A stretch of 64,000 nt of DNA from Clavibacter capsici (GCF_001280205.1 NZ_CP012573.1:310001-374000); one strand, 5' to 3'. Positions 34,461 through 46,025 are shown, counted from the stretch's first letter. Translations and numbers: made by a program. Notes: a model not told the origin generated them from the sequence alone.

Positions 34461-34568
34461 GGTCTCTCCGATCCGGTCGCGGCGCTCTCCCCAGGTGCGG
34501 GTGAACAGCGGGTGAACCCACCGGTCCCCCGTAGAGGGGACACGTCGGCAGGGCGCAAGCTCGTCGCC

Positions 34569-35786
34569 GTGGATCCCTTCATACTGCTCGTCCTCGTCGT
34601 CATCACGGCGCTCGCCTTCGACTTCACCAACGGCTTCCACGACACGGCGAACGCGATGGCCACGTCCATCGCGACCGGCGCGTTGAAGCCCAAGGTCGCG
34701 GTCACGCTCTCCGCCGTGCTCAACCTGGTGGGCGCCTTCCTCAGCATCGAGGTCGCGCTCACGGTCACGAACGCGGTGGTGAAGATCCAGGACAAGACGG
34801 GCGCGCCCGACCCCGCGCTCCTGGAGGGCGGCGGATCCGCGCTCCTCCTCATCGTGCTGGCCGGCCTCATCGGCGGCATCGTCTGGAACCTCCTCACCTG
34901 GCTCCTCGGCCTGCCGTCGAGCTCGTCGCACGCCCTGTTCGGCGGCCTCATCGGATCCACGCTCGCGGGTCTCGGCGTCAACGGCGTGAACTGGGCGGGC
35001 GACGGATCCAAGCTCGACGGCGTCGTCGGCAAGGTGATCCTGCCGGCGCTCATGTCGCCGATCCTCGCGGGGGCGGTGGCCGCCGTGGGCACCTGGCTGG
35101 TGTTCCGGATCGTCGGCAACCTCGCCGGGCGCGGGCTCGACCGCACCTTCCGCATCGGCCAGATCGGCAGCGCCTCGCTCGTCTCGCTGGCGCACGGCAC
35201 GAACGACGCGCAGAAGACCATGGGCGTCATCACGCTCGCGCTCATCGCGGCGGGCGGCTGGACCGACACCGGGTCCGTGCCGTTCTGGGTCAAGATCAGC
35301 TGCGCGCTCGCCATCTCGCTCGGCACCTACATCGGCGGCTGGCGGATCATCCGCACGGTCGGCAAGGGCCTCGTCGAGATCGACACGCACCAGGGCATGG
35401 CGGCCGAGAGCTCGTCGGCCGCGGTCATCCTCGCCTCCAGCCACCTCGGCTTCGCGCTCTCCACCACGCACGTCGCCACCGGGTCGATCCTCGGCTCCGG
35501 CCTCGGCCGCCCCGGCGCGCAGGTGCGCTGGAGGGTGGCGCTGCGCATGGTCGTGGCGTGGATCATCACGCTCCCGGCCGCGGCGCTCGTCGGCGCGGTC
35601 ATGTGGTGGCTCGGCCACCTCGTCGGCGGCGCGGCCGGCGGCATCGCCATGACGCTCGTGCTCGTCGCCGTCGCGATCACCGTCTACGTGCGCTCGCGCA
35701 AGGACGACGTCGGCGCCCACAACGTGAACGACGAGTGGTCCGACGACACGGCCGCCCGCCCCGCCCGCCAGTCCGCCGACGCCTGA
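34569..35786 (+). CDS. pitA: Low-affinity inorganic phosphate transporter (Pit family)
   Basis: A 405-residue membrane protein with about ten helices. Both halves contain the Pit/PiT signature: FDFTNGFHDTANAMATSIAT near residue 20 and SLAHGTNDAQKTMGVI near residue 215, plus SSSHALFGGLIGS. It carries metal-phosphate with protons into the cell. The start is a GTG (VDPFILL); no strong site is seen upstream. It is followed closely by a 103-residue membrane protein and a DUF3349 protein in one transcription unit. Confidence 0.93.
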   Translation: MDPFILLVLVVITALAFDFTNGFHDTANAMATSIATGALKPKVAVTLSAVLNLVGAFLSIEVALTVTNAVVKIQDKTGAPDPALLEGGGSALLLIVLAGLIGGIVWNLLTWLLGLPSSSSHALFGGLIGSTLAGLGVNGVNWAGDGSKLDGVVGKVILPALMSPILAGAVAAVGTWLVFRIVGNLAGRGLDRTFRIGQIGSASLVSLAHGTNDAQKTMGVITLALIAAGGWTDTGSVPFWVKISCALAISLGTYIGGWRIIRTVGKGLVEIDTHQGMAAESSSAAVILASSHLGFALSTTHVATGSILGSGLGRPGAQVRWRVALRMVVAWIITLPAAALVGAVMWWLGHLVGGAAGGIAMTLVLVAVAITVYVRSRKDDVGAHNVNDEWSDDTAARPARQSADA

Positions 35787-35797
35787 AGGATCCCGCC

Positions 35798-36109
35798 ATG
35801 CTCCCCCTCTTCCTCTCCGCGGTCGGCCAGGTCGCCGTCGTCGCCCTCCTCCTCGGCGCGGGCCTGCCCGCCCTCTTCGCGGTGGGCGTCCGCTCCTTCG
35901 CGCTCGCCAGCCCCGACACGACCGGCCGCAGCGCCGCGTCCGACGGCGCGCGCGGCCTCCCCGCGCCCGTCCTCCAGGCGATCGGCGCGCTCTGCTTCGC
36001 GGTCGTCGTGCTCGCGGTCGTCGCGGGGCTCACGCTCATCATCGCGACGGGCTTCGGCCAGTCGGTGAGCTTCGAGCACGTCATCCCGACCTTCACCTCG
36101 AAGGGCTGA
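35798..36109 (+). CDS. Small membrane protein linked to pitA
   Basis: A 103-residue protein with two membrane helices (residues about 5-33 and 60-83) and a short loop between. No family name is known to me. It begins 11 bases after pitA and ends 2 bases before the next gene, so it is part of the same operon and may be an accessory subunit of the transporter. Confidence 0.75.
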   Translation: MLPLFLSAVGQVAVVALLLGAGLPALFAVGVRSFALASPDTTGRSAASDGARGLPAPVLQAIGALCFAVVVLAVVAGLTLIIATGFGQSVSFEHVIPTFTSKG

Positions 36110-36111
36110 CG

Positions 36112-36822
36112 ATGGGCGAGAGCGCACCCGAGGCCGACGGGCCCGGCCGCGGCGCGACCGGCGTCGGGGTCCCCGACCAGAAGGACCGCGGCATCGTCCA
36201 GCGGGTGGTGGGCTGGCTCCGCGCCGGCTACCCGTCCGGCGTGCCGGACCAGGACTACGTGCCGCTGCTGGGGATCCTCCGCCGCAGCCTCACCGCCGAG
36301 GAGCTCGAGCAGGTGGTCGACCAGCTGGTCGACGACGCGACCGCGGCGGACGCGGCGGGCGAGGAGATCGGCCGCCGCCAGCTCCGCGAGCGCGTCGAGG
36401 AGCTGCTCCTCGGCCCCGCGCTGCCGGAGGACCTGGTGCGCGTCTCGGCCCGGCTCGCGGCGGCGGGCTGGCCGCTGGGATCCCCCGACGACCTGCACGA
36501 GCCCGACGCGGCCGACGCCCGCGCGACCGAGCGCACGGGCCTCGTCTCGCGCATCGTGTCGTGGCTCCGCGCCGGCTACCCGGCCGGCCTCCCGGAGCAG
36601 GACTTCGTGCCGCTCCTCGCGCTGCTGCGCCGTCGGCTCAGCGACGAGGAGGTGCAGGAGGTGAGCGCCCGGCTCGCGGCCGAGGGCGGCCTGCCCGCCA
36701 GCCGCCTCGACGTCGCCGACGCCATCGCGGGCGTCACCTCCGAGATGCCGTCCGACGAGGACGTCGAGCGCGTCCGCGCGTACCTCGAGGCGCACGGCTG
36801 GCCGGAGGGCTTCCGCATCTGA
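36112..36822 (+). CDS. DUF3349 protein with internal duplication
   Basis: A 236-residue soluble protein made of two DUF3349 domains. The first (about residues 26-120) and second (about 143-236) both begin with WLRAGYPxG(V/L)P(D/E)QD(Y/F)VPLL and continue with a regular helical pattern ending W-P. DUF3349 proteins are small actinobacterial helical proteins of unknown role, usually single-domain. It is the third gene of the pitA unit. Confidence 0.85.
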   Translation: MGESAPEADGPGRGATGVGVPDQKDRGIVQRVVGWLRAGYPSGVPDQDYVPLLGILRRSLTAEELEQVVDQLVDDATAADAAGEEIGRRQLRERVEELLLGPALPEDLVRVSARLAAAGWPLGSPDDLHEPDAADARATERTGLVSRIVSWLRAGYPAGLPEQDFVPLLALLRRRLSDEEVQEVSARLAAEGGLPASRLDVADAIAGVTSEMPSDEDVERVRAYLEAHGWPEGFRI

Positions 36823-36837
36823 CGACTGGACTCCGTC

Positions 36838-36875
36838 GGCTAAGTGGGTTAGCGTGCTGGCTAACGCACTTAGCC
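36838..36875. promoter_or_regulatory. 38-bp palindromic operator before the hydrolase-TetR operon
   Basis: GGCTAAGTG-g-GTTAGC, a 6-base centre, then GCTAAC-g-CACTTAGCC: almost perfect symmetry over 38 bp. It ends 12 bases before the hydrolase ATG, overlapping the expected promoter. Such length suggests two overlapping TetR dimers. The TetR encoded as the second gene is the natural ligand. Confidence 0.75.
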
Positions 36876-36887
36876 GAAGGGGCTCCC

Positions 36888-37724
36888 ATGACCACCACGC
36901 ACCTCGCCGTCGACGGCGGCACGCTCGTCTACGAGATCCACGGATCGGACGGCCCGCTCGTCGTCCTCGCGCACGGCATGGGCGACGACCGCCGCGCGTG
37001 GGACGCCGTGATCCCCGAGCTCGTCGCCGCCGGGCACCGCGTGGTCGCGGTCGACCTCCGCGGCTGCGGGGAGTCCACCGCCGCCTGGCCGGCGTACGGG
37101 CAGGGCGACATCGCGGGCGACCTCCTCGCGCTCGTCCGACACCTCGGCGGCCCGGCCGTGCTCGTCGGCCACTCCATCGCGGGTGGGGCGGCCACCATCG
37201 CGGCCGCCCGCGAACCGGCGCTCGTCTCCGCGCTCGTGGAGGTGGGGCCGTTCACGCGGAAGCAGTCCGTGGCGATCCGCGACCTCGGCGTCGCCTCGTA
37301 CCGCCGCGGCGCGATCCACCTCCTCGGCGCCGTGGCGCTCGGCAGCCGCCGCTCGTGGCGCCGCTACCTCGAGGTCGCGACGCCCGGCCGCCGCCCCGCC
37401 GGCTGGGACGCGCGCCTCGCCCGCATCGACGCGATGCTCCGCGAGCCCGGCCGGATGGCGGCGCTGAAGCGCATGGGCGTCTCCGGCACCGCCGAGTCCG
37501 ACCCGGCGCTCGCCCGCGTGCGGGTGCCCGTGCTCGTGGTGCAGGGATCCGCCGACCCCGACTGGGCGGACCCCGAGGCGGAGGCGCGCGCCATCGTCGC
37601 CGCGCTGCCCGGCGGCGCGGGCCGCGTGCTGATGGTTCCGGGCGTCGGGCACTACCCGCACGTGCAGGAGCCCGCCGCGGTGGCCGCCGGCATCGTCGCG
37701 TTCGTCGGGTCGGTCCGTGCCTAG
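36888..37724 (+). CDS. Alpha/beta hydrolase under TetR control
   Basis: A 278-residue alpha/beta hydrolase. HGMGDDRRAWD provides the oxyanion region, GHSIAGG the nucleophile elbow, VQGSADPDW the acid and GVGHYPHVQ the histidine. The pattern is like that of haloperoxidase- or lactonase-type hydrolases. A GAAGGGG site precedes the ATG. Its 3' end overlaps the TetR start by 8 bases. Inducer and substrate may be the same molecule, which is inference. Confidence 0.89.
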   Translation: MTTTHLAVDGGTLVYEIHGSDGPLVVLAHGMGDDRRAWDAVIPELVAAGHRVVAVDLRGCGESTAAWPAYGQGDIAGDLLALVRHLGGPAVLVGHSIAGGAATIAAAREPALVSALVEVGPFTRKQSVAIRDLGVASYRRGAIHLLGAVALGSRRSWRRYLEVATPGRRPAGWDARLARIDAMLREPGRMAALKRMGVSGTAESDPALARVRVPVLVVQGSADPDWADPEAEARAIVAALPGGAGRVLMVPGVGHYPHVQEPAAVAAGIVAFVGSVRA

Positions 37725-38286
37725 GGCAGGCCTCAGCCGGGAGGCGGTCGTCGAGCGGGCCGCCCGGATGATGGACGAGGCCGGATCCGCGCCGCTGCAG
37801 CTCCAGGCGCTCGCCGAGAGCCTGGGCGTGCGCGTGCCGTCGCTGTACAAGCACGTGGACGGGATGCCGGGCCTCCAGCGCGACGTCACGGTCCACGGCC
37901 GCGGCGAGATGGCGCACGCGCTGCGGGAGGCGGTCGGCGGATCCGCGGATGCGGAGGCCGTGACGCGCCTCGCGCACGCCTACCGCGCCTGGGCGGTCGC
38001 GCATCCGGCGAGGTACGCGCTCGCCATGCGGCCGCCGGCGCCCGGCGACGACGAGGACCGCGCCGCGGCGGAGGACCTCGCGGGCGTCGTCTACGCCGTG
38101 CTCGCGGGCTACGGGCTCACCGGCGACGACGCCGTGGACGCCACCCGGTTCCTGCGATCGGCCCTGCACGGCTTCGTCGCGCTCGAGACCGGGGGCGCGT
38201 TCGCGCTCTCGGCCGACACGGGGCGCAGCTGGGACCGCCTGGTCGCGAGCGTCGAGGCGGCGCTGGAGGCGTGGCCGCGCGGCTGA
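37717..38286 (+). CDS. TetR-family regulator (WHG-type C-terminal domain)
   Basis: A 189-residue TetR repressor with GTG start overlapping the hydrolase gene. The N-terminal helix-turn-helix reads LQLQALAESLGVRVPSLYKH. The C-terminal domain contains RFLRSALHGFVALETGGAF, the WHG-type ligand domain. It most likely binds the 38-bp palindrome in front of the operon and represses its own expression. Confidence 0.9.
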   Translation: MPRAGLSREAVVERAARMMDEAGSAPLQLQALAESLGVRVPSLYKHVDGMPGLQRDVTVHGRGEMAHALREAVGGSADAEAVTRLAHAYRAWAVAHPARYALAMRPPAPGDDEDRAAAEDLAGVVYAVLAGYGLTGDDAVDATRFLRSALHGFVALETGGAFALSADTGRSWDRLVASVEAALEAWPRG

Positions 38287-40719
<2,433 letters not shown>

Positions 40720-40863
40720 CGCCGGGAGCCGGCGAGCGCACGACCCGTTGACTCGGTCGCGCGCGGCTGGTGGGATCACCGCAGGGCCGTCGTCTCCTCA
40801 CGGGGGCGGCGGCCCTTCCCCGTCCGCCGCGGCCCCGTCCGCCTCGTAGGAACGGAGCCCGCC

Positions 40864-41307
40864 GTGGGCGAGCCCCTCGTCATCACCCGCACGTTCGCGG
40901 CCCCGCGGGAGCGCGTCTTCGACGCGTGGACCACGCCGGCCGACTTCTCCGCCTGGTTCGGCGCCGCCGACGTCCGGGTGCCGCTCGACACGCTGCGCAT
41001 GGACGTGCGGGAGGGCGGCGCGTGGAGCGCGGTGATGCGCCTGCCCGACGGGGGATCCATCGACTGGGCCGGCGAGTACGTGGAGGTCGACCGGCCGTCG
41101 CGCCTCGCGATGACGCTGACCGACCGGCCCGACGAACCCGCGGGCGAGCCGCTCACGGTGGACCTCGAGGAGGTCGCCGGCGGCGCGACGCGCATGACCA
41201 TGACGCAGGTCGCGGGGGAGTCCACCGCCGAGCAGCGCGAGATGACGATCCGGGGCTGGGGCTCGTTCTTCGACGTGATGGAGGGGCTGGTCGCGTCGGG
41301 CGCCTAG
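40864..41307 (+). CDS. SRPBCC-fold AHSA1-like protein
   Basis: A 147-residue START/AHSA1 domain protein. It begins with the typical ITRTFAAPRERVFDAWTTPA, continues DFSAWFGA and ends GWGSFFDVMEGLV. These proteins bind hydrophobic ligands or chaperones; function is not assigned. The start is GTG, with AGGAACGGAG upstream. Its stop overlaps that of the convergent phosphatase gene by 3 bases. Confidence 0.86.
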   Translation: MGEPLVITRTFAAPRERVFDAWTTPADFSAWFGAADVRVPLDTLRMDVREGGAWSAVMRLPDGGSIDWAGEYVEVDRPSRLAMTLTDRPDEPAGEPLTVDLEEVAGGATRMTMTQVAGESTAEQREMTIRGWGSFFDVMEGLVASGA

Positions 41308-42959
41308 CGCGCCGCGGGCGGGTCGTCCTGCCGCGGTCGCCGCACCACGCCGACCGCCGTGATCCCCGCCGCCCCGAGCGCGAAGGCGAGCACCGCGAGG
41401 AACGGCAGCTCGTCGGCCGACATGCCGGTGGCGGGGAGGGTGTCGCCCCGAGCCGCGGAGGCGTCGGCGGCGGCGACCTCGGCGGGGGAGCCGGGGAGGG
41501 CGGCTGAGGCGGGTGCGCCCGGCGCGGACGTCCCCGGGTCGGCCGCGGCGGATCCCGTGAGGCAGCGCCGCACCTCGCCCGCGTCGTAGAACAGCGAGCC
41601 CGGCGCGATGGGCGTGCAGCCCGCGCGGAACGGGATCGCCCGCTCGTCGTCGAGCATGCGCACGATGGCGCGGCCGCTCGCGTCGCGGTAGACGTCCCAC
41701 TGCACGTTCGCGGCCATGGGGGTCACGGTCTCGCCGCGCCACGCGTTCGTCGCGTACGTGTACGGATCCGCGGGGGTCACCTGCTGCGTCGATCCCGGCA
41801 GCCCGAGGAGCGCCGCGAACGGGATGATCGTCTCCGCGTGCGCGAACCGGAAGGTCGCGGCGGTCGAGGATCCGGCGAGGCGCGCGTCCATCGAGTCGAG
41901 GAAGTCGTCGAGGAGCGGCCGTGCCATCCGGTACGTGATGTCGCTGCCCTGGAACGCCGGGCCCTTCGAGTAGAAGTCCTCCGCGTCGAGCAGGTAGGCG
42001 AACCACTCGGAGTCGGCGCTCGTGATGTAGCGGTCGAAGTCGACGGCGAACTCGTCGGCCATGTCGGGCGCGATGATGTACAGGTTGTAGAGCATCATCG
42101 CCGCGTCGACCTCGTCGTCGACGTGGGTCTTGCCGTCGCCGCCGTCCACGAAGTGGTACTGCCCCGCGGCGAGGCGGTCGACGAACGCGGGTGAGTAGAT
42201 CCGCTCGAGCGTGCGGCGGGCGACCTCGTGGCTGCGCTGCTGGTCGGTGATGGCCTCGACCGCGGCCGTCACCGCGGGGCCGTCCTCGTAGGCCTGGTAG
42301 TCGGCGTTCGCGTCCGACTTGTGGAAGTAGAGGGTGGCCGGGTCCTCGGCGATGTCCTCCGGCAGGTGCGAGGCGAGGAGCGGATCCGCCGACGTCAGGC
42401 CCTTCGCGAACGCCTTCCCCGATGCGGTGGCGCGGGCCTCGCCGGAGCTCTCGAGCGCGACCTGGTCGGATCCGGCGGCGATCGCGGCGAAGAGCGACGG
42501 GAGCCGCTCGACGACGCGCGCGCCGATGCCGCGGTGCTGGTCGGCGCCCTGCCCGGTGAGGTTGCCGTAGCCGAGCTTCCGGTTCGCGGCCGTGAGCTCC
42601 TGGACCTCCGGGCCGAGCGTCTCGCCGAGCGCCGTGAGCGCGCCCTCGGAGCGGGCCTGCTCCCACACCTGCGTGGTCAGCGAGTCGTACTTGAAGCTCG
42701 ACAGCGCGCGGGATCCGTGGCGCGCGACCGACTCCGTGTAGACGGGCGCGAAGCCGGCGGGCGCGGGCGCCAGGTCGGCCGGGGTGCCCTGCGGCGCGTA
42801 CGGGGTCTTGCTGCTGTAGTGCGGGCGGTCGGCGGATGCGGTGCCGCTGCCGCTGCCGGTCGCCGCGAGCGCCGGGAGGGCGGATCCCCCCACGGCGACG
42901 CCCAGGGCCAGCGCGAGCGCGACGGAGGCGGACAGGCGGCGGCGGGTGCGGAGGCGCAT
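41304..42959 (-). CDS. Cell-wall-anchored histidine acid phosphatase (MINPP/phytase-like)
   Basis: A 551-residue secreted enzyme. A Sec signal peptide (residues 1-33) is followed by the branch-2 histidine phosphatase signature SVARHGSRAL, with nucleophile His81, and the proton-donor motif HAE at 374-376, as in multiple inositol polyphosphate phosphatases. At the C-terminus an Ala/Pro spacer leads to LPATG (508-512), a membrane helix and a basic tail: a sortase signal. The product should be covalently bound to peptidoglycan and release phosphate from phytate or other phosphoesters. A sortase gene is not in the window. Confidence 0.88.
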   Translation of the reverse strand: MRLRTRRRLSASVALALALGVAVGGSALPALAATGSGSGTASADRPHYSSKTPYAPQGTPADLAPAPAGFAPVYTESVARHGSRALSSFKYDSLTTQVWEQARSEGALTALGETLGPEVQELTAANRKLGYGNLTGQGADQHRGIGARVVERLPSLFAAIAAGSDQVALESSGEARATASGKAFAKGLTSADPLLASHLPEDIAEDPATLYFHKSDANADYQAYEDGPAVTAAVEAITDQQRSHEVARRTLERIYSPAFVDRLAAGQYHFVDGGDGKTHVDDEVDAAMMLYNLYIIAPDMADEFAVDFDRYITSADSEWFAYLLDAEDFYSKGPAFQGSDITYRMARPLLDDFLDSMDARLAGSSTAATFRFAHAETIIPFAALLGLPGSTQQVTPADPYTYATNAWRGETVTPMAANVQWDVYRDASGRAIVRMLDDERAIPFRAGCTPIAPGSLFYDAGEVRRCLTGSAAADPGTSAPGAPASAALPGSPAEVAAADASAARGDTLPATGMSADELPFLAVLAFALGAAGITAVGVVRRPRQDDPPAAR

Positions 42960-43154
42960 GGGTTCCTGGCGGAGCGGGCGCGGCGCGGGATGCGCGCGGC
43001 GGTGCGGGTCGGTCGCGTGCGCGACGCGGCCGACGCTAGGCGGATCACATGACGCGGCGGTGTCCCGGCGCTGAACGGGCGGGGCGCCGGCCGGACGCCG
43101 GGAGGGGCTGGTGCCGCCCGTAGGGTGGGAGGACGCCGCGACGAGGGGAGCCGG

Positions 43155-44084
43155 ATGATCGGGGTGCTGACCGGGTTCGCCATCATCGGCTTCATCATCG
43201 CCGTGGGCTACGCCGTCGGCCGCTCCGGGATCGCGGGTCCCGGCGCCCAGCACTCGCTCAACCGGGTCGCGTTCTTCGTCGCGACGCCCGCGCTCCTGTT
43301 CACGGTGCTCGCGAAGGCCGACCTGCACGTCGTGTTCTCGGCGTTCCTGCTCGCGTCGGCGTCCGCGGTGGCCGTCGCGGCGATCCTGTACCTGGTCGTG
43401 GCCCGGATCCTCTTCCGTCGGCCGGTCGCGGAGACCACCATCGGCGCGGCATCGGCCAGCTACGTGAACGCCAACAACATCGGGCTGCCGGTGGCGATCT
43501 ACGTGCTCGGCGACGCGCAGCTCGTCGCGCCCGTGCTCCTGCTCCAGCTGCTGGTGCTCGCGCCGACCACGCTCACGGTGCTCGACATCTCGAGCCGCGG
43601 ATCCGCGTCGGTCGTCGGGATCCTCACGCAGCCGCTGCGGAACCCCATGATCATCGCGTCGATGCTCGGGATCCTCATCGCGATCACCGGGCTCCGGATC
43701 CCCGACGCCGTCTACGAGCCGTTCCGGCTGATCGGCGGCGCGGCGATCCCCATCGTGCTGATGGCGTTCGGCATGTCGCTCGTCGGGCGGAAGCCGCTCG
43801 CGCCCGGATCCGGCCGCGGCGAGATCGTGGTGGCCTCGGTGATCAAGACGGTCGTGATGCCGCTCGCCGCGTTCCTGCTCGCGCGGTACGCGTTCCACCT
43901 CGACGCCGACCAGACCTTCGCCGCGACCGTGATCGCGGGCCTGCCGACGGCGCAGAACATCTTCAACTTCGCGTCGCGCTACGAGCGCGGCGTGGTGCTC
44001 GCGCGCGACACCGTGCTGATCACGACGGTCGCGTCGATCCCGGTGCTCCTGGTGATCGCGGCGCTGCTCGCCCCCGGGACCTAG
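43155..44084 (+). CDS. AEC-family transporter (auxin efflux carrier fold)
   Basis: A 309-residue membrane protein with ten helices in two five-helix repeats. The family sequences NRVAFFVATPALLFTVLA, SYVNANNIGLPVAIYVLG and IAGLPTAQNIFNFAS are clear. Bacterial members export or import malate, malonate or other organic acids; auxin transport has been suggested only by homology. A GAGGGGAG site precedes the ATG. Its stop overlaps that of a convergent small gene. Confidence 0.9.
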   Translation: MIGVLTGFAIIGFIIAVGYAVGRSGIAGPGAQHSLNRVAFFVATPALLFTVLAKADLHVVFSAFLLASASAVAVAAILYLVVARILFRRPVAETTIGAASASYVNANNIGLPVAIYVLGDAQLVAPVLLLQLLVLAPTTLTVLDISSRGSASVVGILTQPLRNPMIIASMLGILIAITGLRIPDAVYEPFRLIGGAAIPIVLMAFGMSLVGRKPLAPGSGRGEIVVASVIKTVVMPLAAFLLARYAFHLDADQTFAATVIAGLPTAQNIFNFASRYERGVVLARDTVLITTVASIPVLLVIAALLAPGT

Positions 44085-44239
44085 CGGCGGCGGGTCGCGG
44101 CGGCGCGCTGCGCGGCGCGCTTCTGCGAGCGCTTGGCCATCTGCGCCTTGCCCTTGGCGATGGCGGCCTTGCCCTGGCGGCTGCGCAGGAACTTGCGGAT
44201 GACGGGGACGGCGACGAACAGGAAGCGGATCAGCGGCAT
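44081..44239 (-). CDS. Small basic protein, 52 aa
   Basis: A short gene that is easy to miss. It has a GGAG site 8 bases before the ATG, a hydrophobic N-terminus (MPLIRFLFVAVPVIRKFL) and a strongly basic Lys/Arg/Ala-rich helix ending in RRR. Similar proteins may act as membrane-tethered nucleic-acid-binding or ribosome-associated peptides; I do not know the family. Its stop overlaps that of the convergent AEC gene. Confidence 0.65.
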   Translation of the reverse strand: MPLIRFLFVAVPVIRKFLRSRQGKAAIAKGKAQMAKRSQKRAAQRAAATRRR

Positions 44240-44360
44240 GGTGGTGCTCCTCGGGGGATCGGCGCGGACCGGTGGATCCCCGCCCCTCGACCCTGCCAGG
44301 GTTCCGACCGCGTGACCGTGATCGGGGCGGATGCGACGGCGAGCGGCCAGCGGCGGCGGG

Positions 44361-45323
44361 TCAGGCGGACGGGCGCTCCCCGTCGCGGATCCACGCCACC
44401 TCGGCCCGCAGCAGCTCGGCGCCCGGCCCGACCGGCGCGTACCCGAGCGCGAGGGCCGCGCGCGTGTCGAGCACGATGGGGTGCGGCGCGGCCCACGGGT
44501 GCGCGCCGCCCGGCACGCCCGGCTCGAGCGGCACGATGCGGCCTCCCCAGCCGAGCTCGTCGGCGACGGCCCGCACGATCTCGGCGGCCGTGAGCGGGTC
44601 CGGGTCGGCGGAGTTCAGGATCCGCGCTCCCGGCACGTCGGCGACCCGGGCGATGAGCGCCGCCGCGTTGGCCGCCGCGGTGAGGTGGTCGACGGAGGCG
44701 CCGCGATCGGCGAGCTCGATCGTCTCCGCGCCCGCCAGCATCCGCTCGACGATGCCGCGCGCGCGGGCGTTCCTGGCCCACCGGCCGTGCACCTTGGAGG
44801 GCCGGATCACCGTCACCGGCAGGCCGCCGTCGAGCGCCGCGCGCTCCACGGCGACCTTGGAGGGCGCGTAGCCCTCGCGCGTGAAGGGGGCGGTGCCGGG
44901 CGCGGCGGGCGCGAGCGTCGGGTTCGACTCCGGGATCGGGCCCGGGAAGCGCGGCGGCTCGTCGCCGTTGACGTGCCGGCCCTCCGCGTCCACGAGGACG
45001 GCGCGCGACGACGCGACGACGACGGATCCGCTCGCCCGCATCGCCGGGAGGAGCGCCTCGACGTCGGCCGCGGTGAACGCGACCAGGTCCACCAGCAGGT
45101 CGACGCCGTCGCCGGCCAGCCGCTCGATCCCCGCGACGTCGGCGCGGTCGAGGGCGTGGAAGCGGACGCCGAGCGCGACCAGCTCCGCGGGCATGAGGCG
45201 CGGATCCCGACCCGTCACGTCGACCGCCCACCCGTCGCGCGCCAGCCGCTCGGCCGTCGCCCCGCCGATCGCACCGGTGCCGCCGAGGACGAGCGCGCGC
45301 CGCGCGGCGGGGGAGGAGGGCAT
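44361..45323 (-). CDS. NAD-dependent epimerase/dehydratase-family protein
   Basis: A 320-residue extended-SDR protein. The cofactor motif is GGTGAIGGATAERLA and a Lys of the active site lies in REGYAPSKVAVE, where the usual YxxxK Tyr is preserved. The C-terminal half (SADPDPLTAAEIVRAVADEL) matches nucleotide-sugar or reductase-type epimerases. ATG preceded by GGAGGAGGG. Substrate unknown. Confidence 0.87.
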   Translation of the reverse strand: MPSSPAARRALVLGGTGAIGGATAERLARDGWAVDVTGRDPRLMPAELVALGVRFHALDRADVAGIERLAGDGVDLLVDLVAFTAADVEALLPAMRASGSVVVASSRAVLVDAEGRHVNGDEPPRFPGPIPESNPTLAPAAPGTAPFTREGYAPSKVAVERAALDGGLPVTVIRPSKVHGRWARNARARGIVERMLAGAETIELADRGASVDHLTAAANAAALIARVADVPGARILNSADPDPLTAAEIVRAVADELGWGGRIVPLEPGVPGGAHPWAAPHPIVLDTRAALALGYAPVGPGAELLRAEVAWIRDGERPSA

Positions 45324-45369
45324 GGTCGTCGAGCCTAGGGGCCGTCGGCGCGCTCGATATGGTGGCGCG

Positions 45370-46024
45370 GTGACCGACCTCCCGCCCTGCCGCGCGGAGC
45401 GGGGCTGATGAGCGTCGCCGACCGCGCCGACCTGCCCCTGTTCCACGCGCCGGACGGCACCGCGCACGTGGATCGACGCGGGCTCTCGGCCGACACGCCC
45501 CGCAGCTGGCGACGCGCGCACGACCCGCGGTCGTCCGGCGCCGGGCCGGGATCCGCGCGGCGGCGATCGGAGGCGGCGCGCTCGTCCTGTCGCTCCTGGG
45601 CGGAGCCGCCGGCCTCGCGGTGACCTCGGCCGTGTGGGGGCCGGTGGGCGACGGCGCGAACCTGGTCGGCGGTGCCGGGCTCGGGTTCCTCGTCGTGTCC
45701 TGGATCCTCCTCGCCGCGCTCCTCCTGCACCGGCCGGTCGCCGAGCTGCCCGACGTCGTGCGCGTCCCCGACGACGTGCTCGCCGCCGCACCGGCCGGCG
45801 CGGACAGCGCGCGGCTGTGGTCGTGGTCGGTCGCGTCCGCCGCGGAGGCGGCGCTGCGGCCTCACCTGCACCACCGGCTCCAGGTGGAGCGGCCGGGACA
45901 GGAGGGGGAGGCGCGGGCCGCGCGGGAGGAGTACCGGCGCGCGTACCGGGACCACGTGGCCGCCTGCGGGGAGATGGGATCCACGCCGCGTGAGCCCGCC
46001 GTCCCGCTCGACACGCGGACCTGA
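45370..46024 (+). pseudogene. Frameshifted small membrane protein gene
   Basis: The reading frame is broken. A leaderless start (GTG at 45370, 7 bases after TATGGT) gives only 12 codons and overlaps an ATG (TGATG) that opens a 71-codon frame with a plausible soluble N-terminus. The natural continuation, a two-helix membrane protein (IGGGALVLSLLGGAAGLAV, then LGFLVVSWILLAALLLH and a charged cytoplasmic tail), lies in a third frame that has no good start. A single frameshift near 45510-45560 would join them. Either a genuine pseudogene or a sequence error. Confidence 0.55.
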
Positions 46025-46025
46025 C

